Shown: one piece after another, positions 10,664-23,800 of the stretch | How positions within the stretch are numbered: the stretch's first letter is position 1 | Layout of the letters: the number at the start of each line of letters is the position of its first letter | Assembly (NCBI RefSeq): GCF_910592395.1 | Contig: NC_088320.1 | Coordinates: 9,860,001 to 9,924,000, forward strand | Length of the DNA: 64,000 nucleotides | From: Lineus longissimus | Lineage: Eukaryota; Nemertea; Pilidiophora; Heteronemertea; Lineidae | Direction: 5' to 3' | Program-made: the position numbers and the translations under genes | The notes under the pieces: model-generated | Databases searched by the model: none | Told to the model about the DNA's origin: nothing | Seen by the model: only the letters and a program-made list of their open reading frames with translations

Positions 10664-13600
10664 ACCGACCGTCTTTCATCGCCAGTAGCGAAATATTGCT
10701 AGTCGAATGACAACTTCTCATCGCAGAATCTCAAAATTGCCGTCTAAGTTTGTCCAATCGGTCATCTTGACTCTGTATAACCAAAGTGAGTGTGATCGGT
10801 CGCGACGAGCGCCATCGCCGCTGACTTTCATCGCCAGTAGTGTAATATCGCTAGTTGAATGACAACTTCTCATCGCAGAATCTCGAAATTGCTTTCTCAG
10901 TTTGGTCCAATCGGTCATCTTGACTCCGTATAACCAAAATTAGCGTGATCGATCACGACGAGCGCCATCACCGACCGACTTTCATCGCCAGTAGCGAAAT
11001 ATTGCTAGTCGAATGACAACTTCTCATCGCAGAATCTCAAAATTGCCGTCTAAGTTTGTCAAATCGGTCATCTTGACTCGATATAACGAAAGAGAGCGTG
11101 ATCGGTCGCGACGAGCGCCATCGCCGCTGACTTTCATCGCCAGTAGTGTAATATCGCTAGTTGAATGACAAATTCTCATCGCAGAATCTCGAAATTGCCG
11201 TCTAAGTTTGTCCAATCGGTCATCTTGACTCTGTATAACCAAAGTGAGCGTGATCGGTCGCGACGAGCGCCATCGCCGCTGACTTTCATCGCCAGTAGTG
11301 TAATATCGCTAGTCGAATGACAACTTATCATCGCAGAATCTCGAAATTGCGGTCTCAATTTGTCCAATCCGTCATCTTGACTCTGTATAACCAAAATTAG
11401 CGTGATCGGTCGCGACGAGCGCCATCACCGACCGACTTTCATCGCCAGTAGTGTAATATCGCTAGTTGAATGACAAATTCTCGTCGCAGAATCTCGAAAT
11501 TGCCGTCTAAGTTTGTTCAATCGGTCATCTTGACTCTGTATAACCAAAGTGAGCGTGATCGGTCGCGACGAGCGCCATCGCCGCTGACTTTCATTGCCAG
11601 TAGTGTAATATCGCTAGTTGAATGACAAATAATATTCTCATCGCAGAATCTCGAAATTGCCGTCTAAGTTTGTCCAATCGGTCATCTTGACTCTGTATAA
11701 CCAAAGTGAGCATGATCGGTCGCGACGAGCGCCATCGCCGCTGACTTTCATCGCCAGTAGTGTAATATTGCTAGTCGAATGACGACTAATCATCGCAGAA
11801 TCATGAAATTGTGGTCTCAGTTTGTCTAATCAGGCACTTTTACTCTGAAAAACTAAAATTAGCGTGATCGGATGCGACGAGCGCCATCGCCGACCGACTT
11901 TCATCGCCAGTAGTGTAATATCGCTATCGAATGACGACTTATCATCGCAGAATCTCGAAATTGTGGTCTCAGTTTGTCTAATCGGTCATCTCGACTCTGT
12001 ATAACCAAAATTAGCGTGATCGATCACGACGAGCGCCATCACCGACCGACTTTCATCGCCAGTAGCGAAATATTGCTAGTCGAATGACAACTTCTCATCG
12101 CAGAATCTCAAAATTGCCGTCTAAGTTTGTCCAATCGGTCATCTTGACTCTGTATAACCAAAGTGAGCGTGATCGGTCGCGACGAGCGCCATCGCCGCTG
12201 ACTTTCATCGCCAGTAGTGTAATATCGCTAGTTGAATGACAAATTCTTAACGCAGAATCTCAAAATTGCCGTCTAAGTTTGTCCAATCGGTCATCTTGAC
12301 TCTGTATAACCAAAGTGAGCATGATCGGTCGCGACGAGCGCCATCGCCGCTGACTTTCATCGCCAGTAGTGTAATATTGCTAGTCGAATGACAACTTATC
12401 ATCGCAGAATCTCGAAATTGCGGTCTCAGTTTGTCCAATCGGTCATCTTGACTCTGTATAACCAAAATTAGCGTGATCAGTCGCGACGAGCGCCACCGCC
12501 GACTGATAATGATCACCAGTAGTCTTATATCGTTGGTCGAATGAGAAATTATCATCGCAGAATCTTGAAATTGTGGTCACAGTTAGTCAAATCGGTCATC
12601 TCGACTCCGCATAACCAAAATGAGCGTGATCGGTCGCGACGAGCGGCTTTGCCGACCGACTTTCATCGCCAGTAGTGTAATATCGCTAGTCGAATGACAA
12701 CTTATCATCGCAGAATCTGGAAATTGCGTTCTCAGTTTGTCCAATTCGTCATCTCGACTCTGTAAAACCATAATGAGCGTGACTGGTCGCAACGAGCGCC
12801 ATCGCCAATCGTCTTTCATCGCCAGTCGTACAATATCGCTATCAAATGACAACCTATCATCGCAGAATCTGGAAATTGTGGTCTCAGTTGGTCTAATCGG
12901 ACATCTCGACTCTGTATAACCAAAATGAGCGTGATCGGTCGCGACGAGCGCCATCGCTCACCGACCGTCATCGCCATTAGCGTAATATTGCTAGTCGAAT
13001 GGCAACTTCTCATCGCAGAATCTCAAAATTGCCTTTTAAGGTTGTCCAATCGGTCATCTTGACTCTGTATAACCAAAATGAGCGTGATCGGTCGCGACGA
13101 GCGCCATCACCTACTGACTTTCATCGCCATTAGTGTAATATTGCTAGTCGAATGACAACTTATCATCGCAGAATCTCGAAATTGCGGTCTCAGTTTGTCC
13201 AATCAGTCATCTTCACCCTGTATAAACAAAATAAGCGTGATTGGTCACGACGAGCGCCATCGCCGCTGACTTTCATCGCCAGTAGTGTAATATTGCTAGT
13301 CAAATGACGACTTATCATCGCAGAATCTCGAAATTGTGGTCTCAGTTTGTCTAATCGGTCATCTCGACTCTGTATAACCAAAATTAGCGTGATCGATCAC
13401 GACGAGCGCCATCACCGACCGACTTTCATCGCCAGTAGCGAAATATTGCTAGTCGAATGACAACTTCTCATCGCAGAATCTCAAAATTGCCGTCTAAGTT
13501 TCTCCAATCGGTCATCTTCACTCTGTATAACCAAAGTGAGCGTGATCGGTCGCGACGAGCGCAATCGCTCACCGCCCGTCATCGCCAGTAGGGTAATATT

Positions 13601-15370
13601 GCTAGTCGAATGACAACTTATCATCGCAGAATCTCAAAATTGCCTTTTAAGTTTATCCAGTCGGTCATCTTGACTCTGTATAACCAAAATGAGCATGATC
13701 GGTCGTGACGAGCGCCATCACCGACTGACTTTCATCGCCAGTAGTGTAATATTGCTAGTCGAATAACAACTTATCATCGCAGAATCTCAAAATTGCCGTC
13801 TAAGTTTGTCCAATCGGTCATCTTGAGTCTGTATAACCAAAATGAGCGTGATCGGTCGCGACGAGCGCCATCGCCGCTGACTTTCATTGCCAGTAGTGTA
13901 ATATCGCTAGTCGAATGACGACTAATCATCGCAGAATCACGAAATTGTGGTCTCAGTTTGTCTAATCGGGCACTTCTACTCTGAAAAACCAAAATTAGCG
14001 TGATCGGTCGCGACGAGCGCCATCGCCGACCGACTTTCATCGCCAGTAGTGTAATATCGATACCGAATGACGACTTATCATCGCAGAATCTCGAAATTGT
14101 GGTCTCAGTTTGTCTAATCGGTCATCTCGACTCTGTATAACCAAAATTAGCGTGATCGATCACGACGAGCGCCATCACCGACCGACTTTCATCGCCAGTA
14201 GCGTAATATTGCTAGTCGAATGACAACTTCTCATCGCAGAATCTCGAAATTGCTGTCTCAGTTTGGTTCAATCGGTCATCTTGAGTCCGTATAACCAAAA
14301 TTAGCGTGATCGATCACGACGAGCGCCATCACCGACCGACTGTCATCGCCAGAAGCGTAATATTGCTAGTCGAATAACAACTTATCATCGCAGAATCTCG
14401 AAATTGCGGTCTCAGTTTGTCCAATCAGTCATCTTCACCCTGTATAACCAAAATAAGCGTGATCGGTCACGACGAGCGCCATCGCCGATGACTTTCTTCG
14501 CCAGTAGCGAAATATTGCTAGTCGAATGGCAACTTCTCATCGCAGAATCTCAAAATTGCCGTCTAAGTTTGTCAAATCGGTCATCTTGACTCTGTATAAC
14601 CAAAGTGAGCGTGATCGGTCGCGACGAGCGCCATCGCTCACCACCCGTCATCGCCAGTAGCGTAATATTGCTAGTCGAATGACAACTTCTCATCGCAGAA
14701 TCTCAAAATTGCCTTTTAAGTTTGTCCAATCGGTCATTTTGACTCTGTATAACAAAAATGAGCGTGATCGGTCGCGATGAGCACCATCGCCGCTGACTTT
14801 CATCGCCAGTAGTGTAATATCGCTACCGAATGACGACTTATCATCGCAGAATCTCGAAATTGTGGTCTCAGTTAGTCCAATCGGTCATCTCGACTCCGTA
14901 TAACCAAAATGAGCGTGATCGGTCGCGACGAGCGGCTTCGCCGACCGACTTTCATCGCCAGTAGTGTAATATCGCTAGTCGAATGATCATCGCAGAATCT
15001 GGAAATTGCGTTCTCAGTTTGTCCAATTCCTCATCTCAACTCTGTAAAACCATAATGAGCGTGACTGGTCGCAACAAGCGCCATCGCCAATCGTCTTTCA
15101 TCGCCAGTCGTTTAATATCGCTATCAAATGACAACTTATCATCGCAGAATCTGGAAATTGTGGTCTAAGTTGGTCTAATCGGTCATTTCGACTCTGTATA
15201 ACCAAAATGAGCGTGATCGGTTGCGACGAGCGCCATCGCCGATCGCCAGTAATGTAATATCGCTAGTCGAATGACAACTTCTCATCGCAGAATCTGGAAC
15301 TTGCTCTCTCAGTTTTTCCAATCGGTCATCTTGACTCTGTATAACCAAAATGAGCGTGATCGGCCGCGAC
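10330..15370. repeat. Segmental duplication within satellite, 10496-bp distance, copy 1
   Basis: About 5.0 kb (some 33 monomers) matches 20826-25866 with a constant offset of 10496 bp. Rare shared landmarks include the small insertion TGACAAATAATATTCTCATC (11626 and 22122), the altered GACTCGATATAACGAAAGAG, and the deletion CGAATGATCATCGCAGAATC. It adjoins and slightly overlaps the block duplicated at 8982 bp, so together 7.3-15.4 kb was copied, with extra sequence in the second copy. Confidence 0.9.
11227..11378 (+). repeat. Representative 152-bp satellite monomer
   Basis: This copy is close to the majority form and is exactly 152 bp from GACTCTG to the next GACTCTG. On a majority monomer I count 38 C, 34 G and 14 CpG. 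Eight of the CpGs lie in the roughly 30-bp core GCGTGATCGGTCGCGACGAG plus the following GCCATCGCCG. The hexamer-like word CATCGC occurs three times within the unit. The length is not a multiple of three, so no reading frame can persist over more than about three units. Confidence 0.9.
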
Positions 15371-16322
15371 AAGCGCCATCGCTCACCGACCGTCATCGCC
15401 AGTAGCGTAATATTGCTAGTCGAATGACAACTTCTCATCGCAGAATCTCGAAATTGCTTTCTCAGTTTGGTCCAATCGGTCATCTTCACTCCGTATAACC
15501 AAAATTAGCGTGATCGATCACGACGAGCGCCATCACCGACCGACTTTCATCGCCAGTAGCGAAATATTGCTAGTCGAATGACAACTTCTCATCGCAGAAT
15601 CTCAAAATTGCCGTCTAAGTTTGTCAAATCGGTCATCTTGACTCGATATAACGAAAGAGAGCGTGATCGGTCGCGACGAGCGCCATCGCCGCTGACTTTC
15701 ATCACCAGTAGCGTAATATTGCTAGTCGAATGACAACTTCTCATCGCAGAATCTCGAAATTGCTGTCTCAGTTTGGTTCAATCGGTCATCTTGACTCCGT
15801 ATAACCAAAATTAGCGTGATCGATCACGACGAGCACCATCACCGACCGACTTTCATCGCCAGTAGTGTAATATTGCTAGTCGAATGACAACTTCTCATCG
15901 CAGAATCTCAAAATTGCCGTCTAAGTTTGTCCAATCTGTCATCTTGACTCTGTATAACCCAAGTGAGCGTGATCGGTCACGACGAGCGCCATCGCCGCTG
16001 ACTTTCATCGCCAGTAGTGTAATATCGCTATCGAATGACGACTTATCATCGCAGAATCTCGAAATTGTGGTCTCAGTTTTTCTAATCGGTCATCTCGACT
16101 CTGTATAACCAAAATTAGCGTGATCGATCACGATGAGCGCCATCACCGACCGACTTTCATCGCCAGTAGTGTAATATTGCCTGTCGAATGACAACTTATC
16201 ATCGCAGAATCTCGAAATTGCGGTCTCAGTTTGTCCAATCAGTCATCTTCACCCTGTATAATCAAAATAAGCGTGATCGGTCGTGACCAGCGCCATCGCT
16301 CAACGACTGTCATCGCCAGTAG

Positions 16323-19300
16323 CGTAATATTGCTATTCGAATAAAAACTTCTCATCGCAGAATCTCGAAATTGCCGTTTAAGTTTGTCCAATCGGTCATC
16401 TTGACTCTGTATAACCAAAATTAGCGCGATCGGTCGCGACGAGCGCCATCGCCGACCGACTTTCATCGCCAGTAGTGTAATATCGCTATCGAATGACGAC
16501 TTATCATCGCAGAATCTCGAAATTGTGGTCTCAGTTTGTCTAATCGGTCATCTCGACTCTGTATAACCAAAATTAGCGTGATCGATCACGACGAGCGCCA
16601 TCACCGACCGACTTTCATCGCCAGTAGCGAAATATTGCTAGTCGAATGACAACTTCTCATCGCAGAATCTCAAAATTGCCGTCTAAGTTTGTCAAATCTG
16701 TCATCTTGACTCTGTATAACCAAAGTGAGCGGGATCGGTCACGACGAGCGCCATCGCCGCTGACTTTCATCGCCAGTAGTTTAATATCGCTATCGAATGA
16801 CGACTTATCATCGCAGAATCTCGAAATTGCTGTCTCAGTTTGGTTCAATCGGTCATCTTGACTCCGTATAACCAAAATTAGCGTGATCGGTCGCGACAAG
16901 CGCCATCGCTCACCGACCGTCATCGCCATTAGCGTAATATTGCTAGTCGAATGACAACTTCTCATCGCAGAATCTCAAAATTGCCGTCTAAGTTTGTCCA
17001 ATCGGTCATCTTGACTCTGTATAACCAAAATGAGCGTGATCGGTCGCGACGAGCGCCATCACCTACTGACTTTCATCGCCAGTAGTGTAATATTGCCAGT
17101 CGAATGACAACTTATCATCGCAGAATCTCAAAATTGCCTTTTAAGTTTGTCCAATCGGTCATCTTGACTCTGTATAACCAAAATGAGCGTGATCGGTCGC
17201 GACAAGCGCCATCACCTACTGACTTTCATCGCCAGTAGTGTAATATTGCCTGTCGAATGACAACTTATCATCGCAGAATCTCGAAATTGCGGTCTCAGTT
17301 TGTCCAATCAGTCATCTTCACCCTGTATAATCAAAATAAGCGTGATCGGTCGTGACCAGCGCCATCGCTCACCGACTGTCATCGCCAGTAGCGTAATATT
17401 GCTATTCGAATAAAAACTTCTCATCGCAGAATCTCGAAATTGCCGTTTAAGTTTGTCCAATCGGTCATCTTGACTCTGTATAACCAAAATGAGCGTGATC
17501 GGTCACGACGAGCGCCATCGCCGCTGACTTTCATCGCCAGTAGTGTAATATTGCTATCGAATGACGACTTATCATCGCAGAATCTCGAAATTGTGGTCTC
17601 AGTTTGTCTAATCGGTCATCTCGACTCTGTATAACCAAAATTAGCGTGATCGATCACGACGAGCGCCATCACCGACCGACTTTCATCGCCAGTAGCGAAA
17701 TATTGCTAGTCGAATGACAACTTCTCATCGCAGAATCTCAAAATTGCCGTCTAAGTTTGTCAAATCTGTCATCTTGACTCTGTATAACCAAAGTGAGCGT
17801 GATCGGTCACGACGAGCGCCATCGCCGCTGACTTTCATCGCCAGTAGTGTAATATCGCTATCGAATGACGACTTATCATCGCAGAATCTCGAAATTGCTG
17901 TCTCAGTTTGGTTCAAACGGTCATCTTGACTCCGTATAACCAAAATTAGCGTGATCGGTCGCGACAAGCGCTATCGCTCACCGACCGTCATCGCCGTTTG
18001 CGTAATATTGCTAGTCGAATGACAACTTCTCATCGCAGAATCTCAAAATTGCCGTCTAAGTTTGTCCAATCGGACATCTTGACTCTGTATAACCAAAATG
18101 AGCGTGATCGGTCGCGACGAGCGCCATCACCTACTGACTTTCATCGCCAGTAGTGTAATATTGCCAATCGAATGACAACTTATCATCGCAGAATCTCGAA
18201 ATTGCGGTCTCAGTTTGTCCAATCAGTCATCTTGACTCTGTATAACCAAAATAAGCGTGATCGGTCCTGACAAGAGCCATCGCTCACCGACTGTCATCGC
18301 CAGTAGCGTAATATTGCTATTCGAATAAAAACTTCTCATCGCAGAATCTCGAAATTGCCGTTTAAGTTTGTCCAATCGGTCATCTTGACTCTGTATAACC
18401 AAAATGAGCGTGATCGGTCGCGACGAGCGCCAACGCCGACTGACAATGATCGCCAGTAGTCTTATATCGTTGGTCGAATGACAAATTATCATCGCAGAAT
18501 CTTGAAATTGTGGTCTCAGTTAGTCCAATTCGTAATCTCGACTCTGTAAAACCATAATGAGCGTGACTGGTCGCAACAAGCGCCATCGCCAATCGTCTTT
18601 CATCGCCAGTCTTTTAATATCGCTATCAAATGACAACTTATCATCGCAGAATCTGGAAATTGTGGTCTCAGTTGGTCTAATCGGTCATCTCGACTCTGTA
18701 TAACCAAAATGAGCGTTATCGGTCGCGACGAGCGCCATCGCCGATCGCCAGTAGTGTAATATCGCTAGTCGAATGACAACTTCTCATCGCAGAATCTGGA
18801 ACTTGCGGTCTCAGTTTTTTCCAATCGGTCATCTTGACTCTGTATAACCAAAATGAGCGTGATCGGTCGCGACAAGCGCCATCGCTCACCGACAGTCATC
18901 GCCATTAGCGTAATATTGCTAGTCGAATGACAACTTCTCATCACAGAATCTCAAAATTACCTTTTAAGTTTGTCCAATCGGTCATCTTGACTCTGTATAA
19001 CCAAAATGAGCGTGATCGGTCGCGACGAGCGCCATCACCTACTGACTTTCATCGCCAGTAGTGTAATATTGCTAGTCGAATGACAACTTATCATCGCAGA
19101 ATCTCGAAATTGCGGTCTCAGTTTGTCCAATCAGTCATCTTCACCCTGTATAATCAAAATAAGCGTGATCGGTCATGACCAGCGCCATCGCTCACCGACT
19201 GTCATCGCCAGTAGCGTAATATTGTTATTCGAATAAAAACTTCTGATCGCAGAATCTCGAAATTGCCGTTTAAGTTTGTCCAATCGGTCATCTTGACTCT

Positions 19301-19646
19301 GTATAACCAAAATGAGCGTGATCGGTCACGACGAGCGCCATCGCCGCTGACTTTCATCGCCAGTAGTGTAATATTACTAGTCGAATGACGACTAATCATC
19401 GCAGAATCACGAAATTGTGGTCTCAGTTTGTCTAATCAGCCACTTCTACTCTGAAAAACTAAAATTAGCGTCATCGGTCGCGACGAGCGCCATCGCGGAC
19501 CGACTTTCATCGCCAGTAGTGTAATATCGCTATCGAATGACGACTTATCATCGCAGAATCTCGAAATTGTGGTCTCAGTTTGTCTAATCGGTCATCTCGA
19601 CTCTGTATAACCAAAATTAGCGTGATCGATCACGACGAGCGCCATC
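16323..19646. repeat. Segmental duplication within satellite, 8982-bp distance, copy 2
   Basis: This is the counterpart of the 7.3-10.7 kb block. At its right end the sequence switches from the ATCACCGACCGTC continuation of copy 1 to ATCGCCGATCGCCAGTAATG, which instead matches the block at 25.7 kb. It is therefore a recombination-type junction between two older satellite segments. Confidence 0.9.
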
Positions 19647-20826
19647 GCCGATCGCCAGTAATGTAATATCGCTAGTCGAATGACAACTTCTCATCGCAGA
19701 ATCTGGAACTTGCTCTCTCAGTTTTTCCAATCGGTCATCTTGACTCTGTATAACCAAAATGAGCGTGATCGGTCGCGACGAGCGCCATCACCTACTGACT
19801 TTCATCGCCAGTAGTGTAATATTGCTAGTCGAATGACAACTTATCATCGCAGAATCTCGAAATTGCGGTCTCAATTTGTCCAATCAGTCATCTTCACCCT
19901 GTATACCCAAAATAAGCGTGATCGGTCGTGACAAGCGCCATCGCTCACCGACTGTCATCGCCAGTAGCGTAATATTGCTATTCGAATAACAACTTCTCAT
20001 CGCAGAATCTCGAAATTGCCGTTTAAGTTTGTCCAATCGGTCATCTTGACTCTGTATAACCAAAATGAGCGTGATCGGTCGCGACGAGCGCCATCACCGA
20101 CTGACTTTCATCGCCAGTAGTGTAATATCGCTAGTCGAATGACGACTAACCATCGCAGAATCACGAAATTGTGGTCTCAGTTTGTCTATTCGGCACTTCT
20201 ACTCTGAAAAACCAAAATGAGCGTGATCGGTCGCGACGAACGCCATCGCCGACCGACTTTCATTGCCAGTAGTGTAATATCGCTACCGAATGACGACTTA
20301 TCATCGCAGAATCTCGAAATTGCCGTCTAAGTTTGTCCAATCGGTCATCTTGACTCTGTATAACCAAAATGAGCGTGATCGGTCGCGACTAGCGCCATCG
20401 CCGCTGACTTTCATCGCCATTAGTGTAATATTGCTAGTCGAATGACGACTAATCATCGCAGAATCACGAAATTCTGGTCTCAGTTTGTCTAATCGGGCAC
20501 TTCTACTCTGAAAAACCAAAATTAGCGTGATCGGTTGCGACGAGCGCCATCGCCGACCGACTTTCATCGCCAGTAGTGTAATATCGCTATCGAATGACAA
20601 CTTATCATCGCAGAATCTCGAAATTGCCGTCTAAGTTTGTCCAATCGGTCATCTTGACTCTGTATAACCAAAATGAGCGTGATCGGTCGCGACGACCGCC
20701 ATCGCCGCTGACTTTCATCGCCATTAGTGTAATATTGCTAGTCGAATGACGACTAATCATCGCAGAATCACGAAATTCTGGTCTCAGTTTGTCTAATCGG
20801 GCACTTCTACTCTGAAAAACCAAAAT
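19640..20826. repeat. Satellite block repeated at 6088 bp, copy 1
   Basis: This roughly 1.2-kb block begins with the monomer type CGCCGATCGCCAGTAATG and contains two successive dimers in which a TCTAATCGGGCACTTCTAC monomer alternates with a CGAAATTGCCGTCTAAG monomer. It recurs at 25727-26914. Confidence 0.85.
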
Positions 20827-23800
20827 TAGCGTGATCGGTCACGACGAGCGCCATCGCCGCTGACTTTCATCGCCAGTAGTGTAATATTACTAGTCGAATG
20901 ACGACTAATCATCGCAGAATCACGAAATTGTGGTCTCAGTTTGTCTAATCAGCCACTTCTACTCTGAAAAACTAAAATTAGCGTGATCGGTCGCGACGAG
21001 CGCCATCGCGGACCGACTTTCATCGCCAGTAGTGTAATATCGCTATCGAATGACGACTTATCATCGCAGAATCTTGAAATTGTGGTCTCAGTTTGTCTAA
21101 TCGGTCATCTCGACTCTGTATAACCAAAATTAGCGTGATCGATCACGACGAGCGCCATCACCGACCGTCTTTCATCGCCAGTAGCGAAATATTGCTAGTC
21201 GAATGACAACTTCTCATCGCAGAATCTCAAAATTGCCGTCTAAGTTTGTCCAATCGGTCATCTTGACACTGTATAACCAAAGTGAGTGTGATCGGTCGCG
21301 ACGAGCGCCATCGCCGCTGACTTTCATCGCCAGTAGTGTAATATCGCTAGTTGAATGACAACTTCTCATCGCAGAATCTCGAAATTGCTTTCACAGTTTG
21401 GTCCAATCGGTCATCTTGACTCCGTATAACCAAAATTAGCGTGATCGATCACGACGAGCGCCATCACCGACCGACTTTCATCGCCAGTAGCGAAATATTG
21501 CTAGTCGAATGACAACTTCTCATCGCAGAATCTCAAAATTGCCGTATAAGTTTGTCAAATCGGTCATCTTGACTCGATATAACGAAAGAGAGCGTGATCG
21601 GTCGCGACGAGCGCCATCGCCGCTGACTTTCATCGCCAGTAGTGTAATATCGCTAGTTGAATGACAAATTCTCATCGCAGAATCTCGAAATTGCCGTCTA
21701 AGTTTGTCCAATCGGTCATCTTGACTCTGTATAACCAAAGTGAGCGTGATCGGTCGCGACGAGCGCCATCGCCGCTGACTTTCATCGCCAGTAGTGTAAT
21801 ATCGCTAGTCGAATGACAACTTATCATCGCAGAATCTCGAAATTGCGGTCTCAGTTTGTCCAATCCATCATCTTGACTCTGTATAACCAAAATTAGCGTG
21901 ATCGGTCGCGACGAGCGCCATCACCGACCGACTTTCATCGCCAGTAGTGTAATATCGCTAGTTGAATGACAAATTCTCGTCGCAGAATCTCGAAATTGCC
22001 GTCTAAGTTTGTTCAATCGGTCATCTTGACTCTGTATAACCAAAGTGAGCGTGATCGGTCGCGACGAGCGCCATCGCCGCTGACTTTCATTGCCAGTAGT
22101 GTAATATCGCTAGTTGAATGACAAATAATATTCTCATCGCAGAATCTCGAAATTGCCGTCTAAGTTTGTCCAATCGGTCATCTTGACTCTGTATAACCAA
22201 AGTGAGCATGATCGGTCGCGACGAGCGCCATCGCCGCTGACTTTCATCGCCAGTAGTGTAATATTGCTAGTCGAATGACGACTAATCATCGCAGAATCAT
22301 GAAATTGTGGTCTCAGTTTGTCTAATCAGGCACTTTTACTCTGAAAAACTAAAATTAGCGTGATCGGATGCGACGAGCGCCATCGCCGACCGACTTTCAT
22401 CGCCAGTAGTGTAATATCGCTATCGAATGACGACTTATCATCGCAGAATCTCGAAATTGTGGTCTCAGTTTGTCTAATCGGTCATCTCGACTCTGTATAA
22501 CCAAAATTAGCGTGATCGATCACGACGAGCGCCATCACCGACCGACTTTCATCGCCAGTAGCGAAATATTGCTAGTCGAATGACAACTTCTCATCGCAGA
22601 ATCTCAAAATTGCCGTCTAAGTTTGTCCAATCGGTCATCTTGACTCTGTATAACCAAAGTGAGCGTGATCGGTCGCGACGAGCGCCATCGCCGCTGACTT
22701 TCATCGCCAGTAGTGTAATATCGCTAGTTGAATGACAAATTCTCAACGCAGAATCTCAAAATTGCCGTCTAAGTTTGTCCAATCGGTCATCTTGACTCTG
22801 TATAACCAAAGTGAGCATGATCGGTCGCGACGAGCGCCATCGCCGCTGACTTTCATCGCCAGTAGTGTAATATTGCTAGTCGAATGACAACTTATCATCG
22901 CAGAATCTCGAAATTGCGGTCTCAGTTTGTCCAATCGGTCATCTTGACTCTGTATAACCAAAATTAGCGTGATCAGTCGCGACGAGCGCCACCACCGACT
23001 GATAATGATCACCAGTAGTCTTATATCGTTGGTCGAATGAGAAATTATCATCGCAGAATCTTGAAATTGTGGTCACAGTTAGTCAAATCGGTCATCTCGA
23101 CTCCGCATAACCAAAATGAGCGTGATCGGTCGCGACGAGCGGCTTCGCCGACCGACTTTCATCGCCAGTAGTGTAATATCGCTAGTCGAATGACAACTTA
23201 TCATCGCAGAATCTGGAAATTGCGTTCTCAGTTTGTCCAATTCGTCATCTCGACTCTGTAAAACCATAATGAGCGTGACTGGTCGCAACGAGCGCCATCG
23301 CCAATCGTCTTTCATCGCCAGTCGTTTAATATCGCTATCAAATGACAACCTATCATCGCAGAATCTGGAAATTGTGGTCTCAGTTGGTCTAATCGGACAT
23401 CTCGACTCTGTATAACCAAAATGAGCGTGATCGGTCGCGACGAGCGCCATCGCTCACCGACCGTCATCGCCATTAGCGTAATATTGCTAGTCGAATGGCA
23501 ACTTCTCATCGCAGAATCTCAAAATTGCCTTTTAAGTTTGTCCAATCGGTCATCTTGACTCTGTATAACCAAAATGAGCGTGATCGGTCGCGACGAGCGC
23601 CATCACCTACTGACTTTCATCGCCATTAGTGTAATATTGCTAGTCGAATGACAACTTATCATCGCAGAATCTCGAAATTGCGGTCTCAGTTTGTCCAATC
23701 AGTCATCTTCACCCTGTATAAACAAAATAAGCGTGATTGGTCACGACGAGCGCCATCGCCGCTGACTTTCATCGCCAGTAGTGTAATATTGCTAGTCAAA

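Noticed and set aside
14264-14274. RNA polymerase III B-box-like GGTTCAATCGG in a recurring monomer type (tRNA-derived repeat)
   Set aside because: It matches only the first half of the B-box consensus, no A box is placed upstream at the right distance, and no cloverleaf can be drawn.
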